NCBI RefSeq assembly: GCF_002013915.1
Contig: NZ_MBTF01000036.1
Location: 248,001-312,000 of the forward strand
DNA: 64,000 nt
DNA from: Mucilaginibacter pedocola
GTDB lineage: Bacteria > Bacteroidota > Bacteroidia > Sphingobacteriales > Sphingobacteriaceae
Reading direction: 5' to 3'
Part shown: positions 61,314-64,000 of the stretch, piece by piece
Numbering within the stretch: position 1 is the stretch's first letter
How the letters are laid out: each line of letters starts with the position of its first letter
Program-made: the position numbers and the translations under genes
Notes under the pieces: model-generated
Database searches by the model: none
What the model was told of the DNA's origin: nothing
The model's input: the letters and a program-made list of their open reading frames with translations, nothing else

Positions 61314-63374
61314 TTAATTGGCCATGCGGAATATTTTGTGAGTAGTAGTGCCGTTTTTGGTGCAGAAGATGTATTGGTAATCATCTGTTTTTACGTAACC
61401 GCCAATGCTGAAACCTGCAGGTATATCAACAATTTTAAAGGTTGCGCCTTCATCGTTAGATAGGTGCAGCTTGGTATCGCCAAAGGCTACCGTAGTGCCC
61501 GATACTTTTACAAAATAGGTTTGGTCGTCACTTACTTTAGTCCATGTTCTGCCTTGGTCGGTAGAGCGAAATACACGCATATCAAATATGGACGAAGTAG
61601 TTGGCGAGTACAACAAGAACTGCGCAGAGTTGGTAGAGCCATACAACTCGGGGTAGCCGCCGCTGAATAGGTAACGCCCGGTAACGCCTGCATTTTGCGC
61701 CGACCATGTTTTACCCTGATCGGTACTTACATAAAGGGTTTTGGTAACGCCATCGCCCGAATCGCGGTTAACATCTATCGAATAGAAATATTTGCCCGAG
61801 CTATCGCTGAAGATATAATCAAGATAAATGGCACCGCCTTTATCCATGGTTTGGTTGTTCCAGGTATCACCCTGGTTGTTCGACCAAAATACCGTGCTGC
61901 CATTCATCACCACAACAGTGTTACGGCGGGCAACAATGCCGTTAAAGCCCTGGTTGGCCAGGTTTGCCGATGGGGTTAACTTCACCCAATGCTGCCCGTC
62001 GGTAGATTTGGCCAGGCCCAGGTTTGTGGCCACATAGTAAGTGGTGTTATCAACCGCCAATCGGTTTATAATAACATTCACCCTATCAAAAGGAAGGCTA
62101 TCAATAACGTTTTTGTAAGTAGCACCATCTGCCGAGTAGTACAGGTATTTTTGCCCCTTGTTGGCGAACAGTACACTTTTGCCTGCGCTTACTGCCATAT
62201 TCATTTCCGAGAAATTGAAGGGTACGTTAACATCCTGCCAGGTACCGCCGGTTGTTGGTGGCGGAGGGGTAGGCAACACTACAAAATCCCAGGTGAGAGT
62301 AGCCCCACCGCGAACACGCAGTGTAAATGCCCCGGTTAATGCCGTTTGCGGTACAATTACCTTCAGTTCAGTTGCGGTAGCCGATATTACAGTACCGGCG
62401 AGGCGTACCGGTGTTGCGTTAAAACCGGCTTCATTCTCGGCAATTACGGTGCTGAAGTTGGTGCCCTTAACCGTAACGGTATCGCCAACGTGTGCCTGTT
62501 GCGGGGTAATGCTGGTAATGGTTGCCGGCTGCACATAAGTAAATACCGGACCGGTGGTTAAATCGCTGTTTTTTACTTTAAGGGTTATTGCGCCGGTAGT
62601 GCCGGTTTGCGGTACATAAGCTACGATGCGGGTAGCAGTTGCCGATTTTAAGGTAGCGGTAGTGCCGTTGAATTTAACATCGTTCTCGGCCAACACAGTG
62701 CTGTAGTTAACACCGGTGATAGAAACGGTATCGCCCGATTTGCCCGATGTGGGGCTAATGTTTTCGATGGTAGGCGTGGCGGCAACCGGGGTAGGGTCTT
62801 TCACTTCCGATTTTGGCTTGGTTGTAGCAATAAAGTTTACAAAGGTGAACGAACCTGCCGAATTAAACTCGCGGCCAGCTGCATCTTTAAAGTTGATGCT
62901 CCATTTTACGGTGATGGTAGTTTCCGTAATTAGAACCTCGATAGTGCCTGAGTAAGCAAAATAGGCGTTGCTGGCGCTGTAGTAGGTAACATAAGATTGA
63001 ACAGGGCTTTGGGTATCGGCATTCAGCCTGATGGTATGCGAGCCCGGGTTTAACGAGGTGCCCGATTTTTTGGTAATGTTGGTGATGCCGTTCTTCAGGT
63101 CGTTGATGAAGAATTTGAGTTTATCGCCATCGGCGTTTAGTGTGGCTGTAGTTTCCAACGCTTTGCTGTCGTCTCCGGCAGAAGAGTAATAGGTAGAAGT
63201 AAGCGCATTGGCATCCAGTTTAATGGCTTTGCCATCAATGGTACCCGTCATACTGCTGGTGGGCGTAACAGGTGTTGGTTCTACCTTCTTGTCTTTTTTA
63301 CAGGAGATAGTGGCCGTAATAAGCAGCAGCATTAATACTACCACTTTAGGGAGGGCTTTTAAGTGTGTTTTCAT
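61314..63374 (-). CDS. IPT/TIG-domain lipoprotein with sialidase-like repeats
   Basis: A 686-residue lipoprotein; the signal peptide ends in T-A-T-I-S-C with lipidated C25. After an acidic/Pro linker and a beta domain (~40-185), two IPT/TIG Ig-like domains occur (I-E-N-I-S-P-T-S-G-K-S-G-D-T-V-S-I-T-G, ~205-285; I-T-S-I-T-P-Q-Q-A-H-V-G-D-T-V, ~287-370). The C-terminal ~300 residues have Asp-box/BNR-like repeats (S-x-D-Q-G-K-T-W, S-T-D-Q-G-R-T-W). This suggests a surface glycan-binding role. It stands alone; no susCD pair is adjacent. Confidence 0.85.
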   Translation of the reverse strand: MKTHLKALPKVVVLMLLLITATISCKKDKKVEPTPVTPTSSMTGTIDGKAIKLDANALTSTYYSSAGDDSKALETTATLNADGDKLKFFINDLKNGITNITKKSGTSLNPGSHTIRLNADTQSPVQSYVTYYSASNAYFAYSGTIEVLITETTITVKWSINFKDAAGREFNSAGSFTFVNFIATTKPKSEVKDPTPVAATPTIENISPTSGKSGDTVSITGVNYSTVLAENDVKFNGTTATLKSATATRIVAYVPQTGTTGAITLKVKNSDLTTGPVFTYVQPATITSITPQQAHVGDTVTVKGTNFSTVIAENEAGFNATPVRLAGTVISATATELKVIVPQTALTGAFTLRVRGGATLTWDFVVLPTPPPPTTGGTWQDVNVPFNFSEMNMAVSAGKSVLFANKGQKYLYYSADGATYKNVIDSLPFDRVNVIINRLAVDNTTYYVATNLGLAKSTDGQHWVKLTPSANLANQGFNGIVARRNTVVVMNGSTVFWSNNQGDTWNNQTMDKGGAIYLDYIFSDSSGKYFYSIDVNRDSGDGVTKTLYVSTDQGKTWSAQNAGVTGRYLFSGGYPELYGSTNSAQFLLYSPTTSSIFDMRVFRSTDQGRTWTKVSDDQTYFVKVSGTTVAFGDTKLHLSNDEGATFKIVDIPAGFSIGGYVKTDDYQYIFCTKNGTTTHKIFRMAN

Positions 63375-63477
63375 TACTGTAAACGGGTTTGGTGTTTACA
63401 GGTAAAACTCAGGTTTTAAGTGGTTTGCGTAAATAGCGTGTTTTGGGCATGTTTTTGTACGTGGTAGTACGGATGTG

Positions 63478-64000
63478 TTACTCCAACACCTTCCAACCCT
63501 CTATCTTCCTGTACGGTTTGCTCAGGAAATCGCCTATCACCTGGTTGAACATATCCCTGTAGAAAATAGGTGTTGAATGCCCCGAGTTTGGTAATATCCA
63601 TAGGTACGATTGCGGGATACTTTTGGCAATGGCCAGGGTATGCTCAGCTTTTATCACATCATGGTCGCCGCCTATAACCAGGGTAGGGCAGCTTATTTTG
63701 TGTAGTGCCTCTCGGGTTATGTGCGGCTCGTAGCTGAGCAGGTGTAATAGTTTTAGCTGGTTCTTTATTTCTACCGATGGGTTTTTCATCTTCTTCACGC
63801 TATCGGCGCCAACTATGTTTTGTTTCATTACAAAATCGGCTACGTAATTATCTACCGCAGTGGTATCGGGCCAAAGGTTGGCACCTGTAACAGCAAGCTT
63901 TTTTACTTTATCGGGGTTGCGCATGGCCAGTAATAATCCTTCAATACCGCCATCGCTCCAGCCTATTACGTTAGCGCTTTTTACTTTCAGGTTATCCAGC
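63478..64000 (-). CDS. Alpha/beta hydrolase, N-terminus outside window
   Basis: The C-terminal ~174 residues of an alpha/beta-fold hydrolase. The nucleophile elbow G-W-S-D-G-G is seen at the window edge, upstream of M-R-N-P-D-K-V-K-K. Later, the catalytic Asp lies in L-V-I-G-G-D-H-D and the His in I-L-P-N-S-G-H-S-T. The start is beyond 64000. The substrate cannot be named. Confidence 0.82.
   Translation of the reverse strand, partial: LDNLKVKSANVIGWSDGGIEGLLLAMRNPDKVKKLAVTGANLWPDTTAVDNYVADFVMKQNIVGADSVKKMKNPSVEIKNQLKLLHLLSYEPHITREALHKISCPTLVIGGDHDVIKAEHTLAIAKSIPQSYLWILPNSGHSTPIFYRDMFNQVIGDFLSKPYRKIEGWKVLE

Noticed and set aside
1..64000. CRISPR array or rRNA genes
   Set aside because: No regularly spaced repeats and no rRNA-like sequence were seen.

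Overview
The window is from a Bacteroidota chromosome, most likely a Sphingobacteriaceae-type organism (Pedobacter/Mucilaginibacter-like). This is inferred from TAnnTTTG-type promoters, RHS/YD-repeat secreted proteins, a lipid-anchored IPT/TIG protein, and the housekeeping set LptF/G, RibBA, TamB and TsaD. Most of the window is accessory DNA.

Region 1 (1-9.7 kb) is part of a first mobile region. It holds the start of a VirD4/TraG-type coupling protein, a small HTH protein and a charged helical protein that resemble genes in region 2, several unknown ORFs, and a two-gene Gabija-like defence pair (OLD-family ATPase/TOPRIM nuclease plus UvrD-like helicase). It ends at a tRNA-Met(CAT) gene with its own terminator at 9.7 kb.

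Region 2 (9752-51910) is a complete, self-delimited integrative element of about 42 kb. It is bounded by a perfect 46-bp direct repeat, which is the 5' half of the tRNA-Met plus a few upstream bases. Just inside each end lies an identical 23-bp doublet of TTGTTAACGGT, likely integrase arm sites. A tyrosine recombinase (50394-51680) sits beside the right end. The element has a MobF relaxase and a coupling protein but no visible mating-pore genes, so it looks mobilizable rather than self-transmissible. From left to right it carries a NB-ARC/TPR STAND protein with an adjacent membrane protein; the mobilization module; an ArdC/DUF2958/split C5-methyltransferase/RadC/TOPRIM-primase block; a second tyrosine recombinase whose first catalytic Arg is His; a type II-short-like CBASS operon (small protein, patatin, CD-NTase, E2-like protein with a SEC-C tail) with a divergent sigma-like/coiled-coil/ImmA-IrrE operon; a membrane protein; a compact RiPP-like operon (39-aa precursor ending C-D-C-S-S, PqqD-like+radical SAM/SPASM maturase, TM protein, divergent XRE regulator and palindromic operator); a two-protein RHS locus with a DUF1493-like putative immunity gene; and a trypsin-like protease operon.

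Region 3 (51.9-64 kb) is ordinary chromosome: START-like protein, LptF/G permease, RibBA, TamB, TsaD, a small membrane protein, an IPT/TIG lipoprotein and a partial alpha/beta hydrolase.

The best candidates for undescribed biology are the 39-aa-precursor radical-SAM system, the CBASS locus with its sigma-like/ImmA-IrrE neighbour operon, and the promoter-swapping architecture of the element ends. All family calls were made by eye from motifs; no database search was possible.
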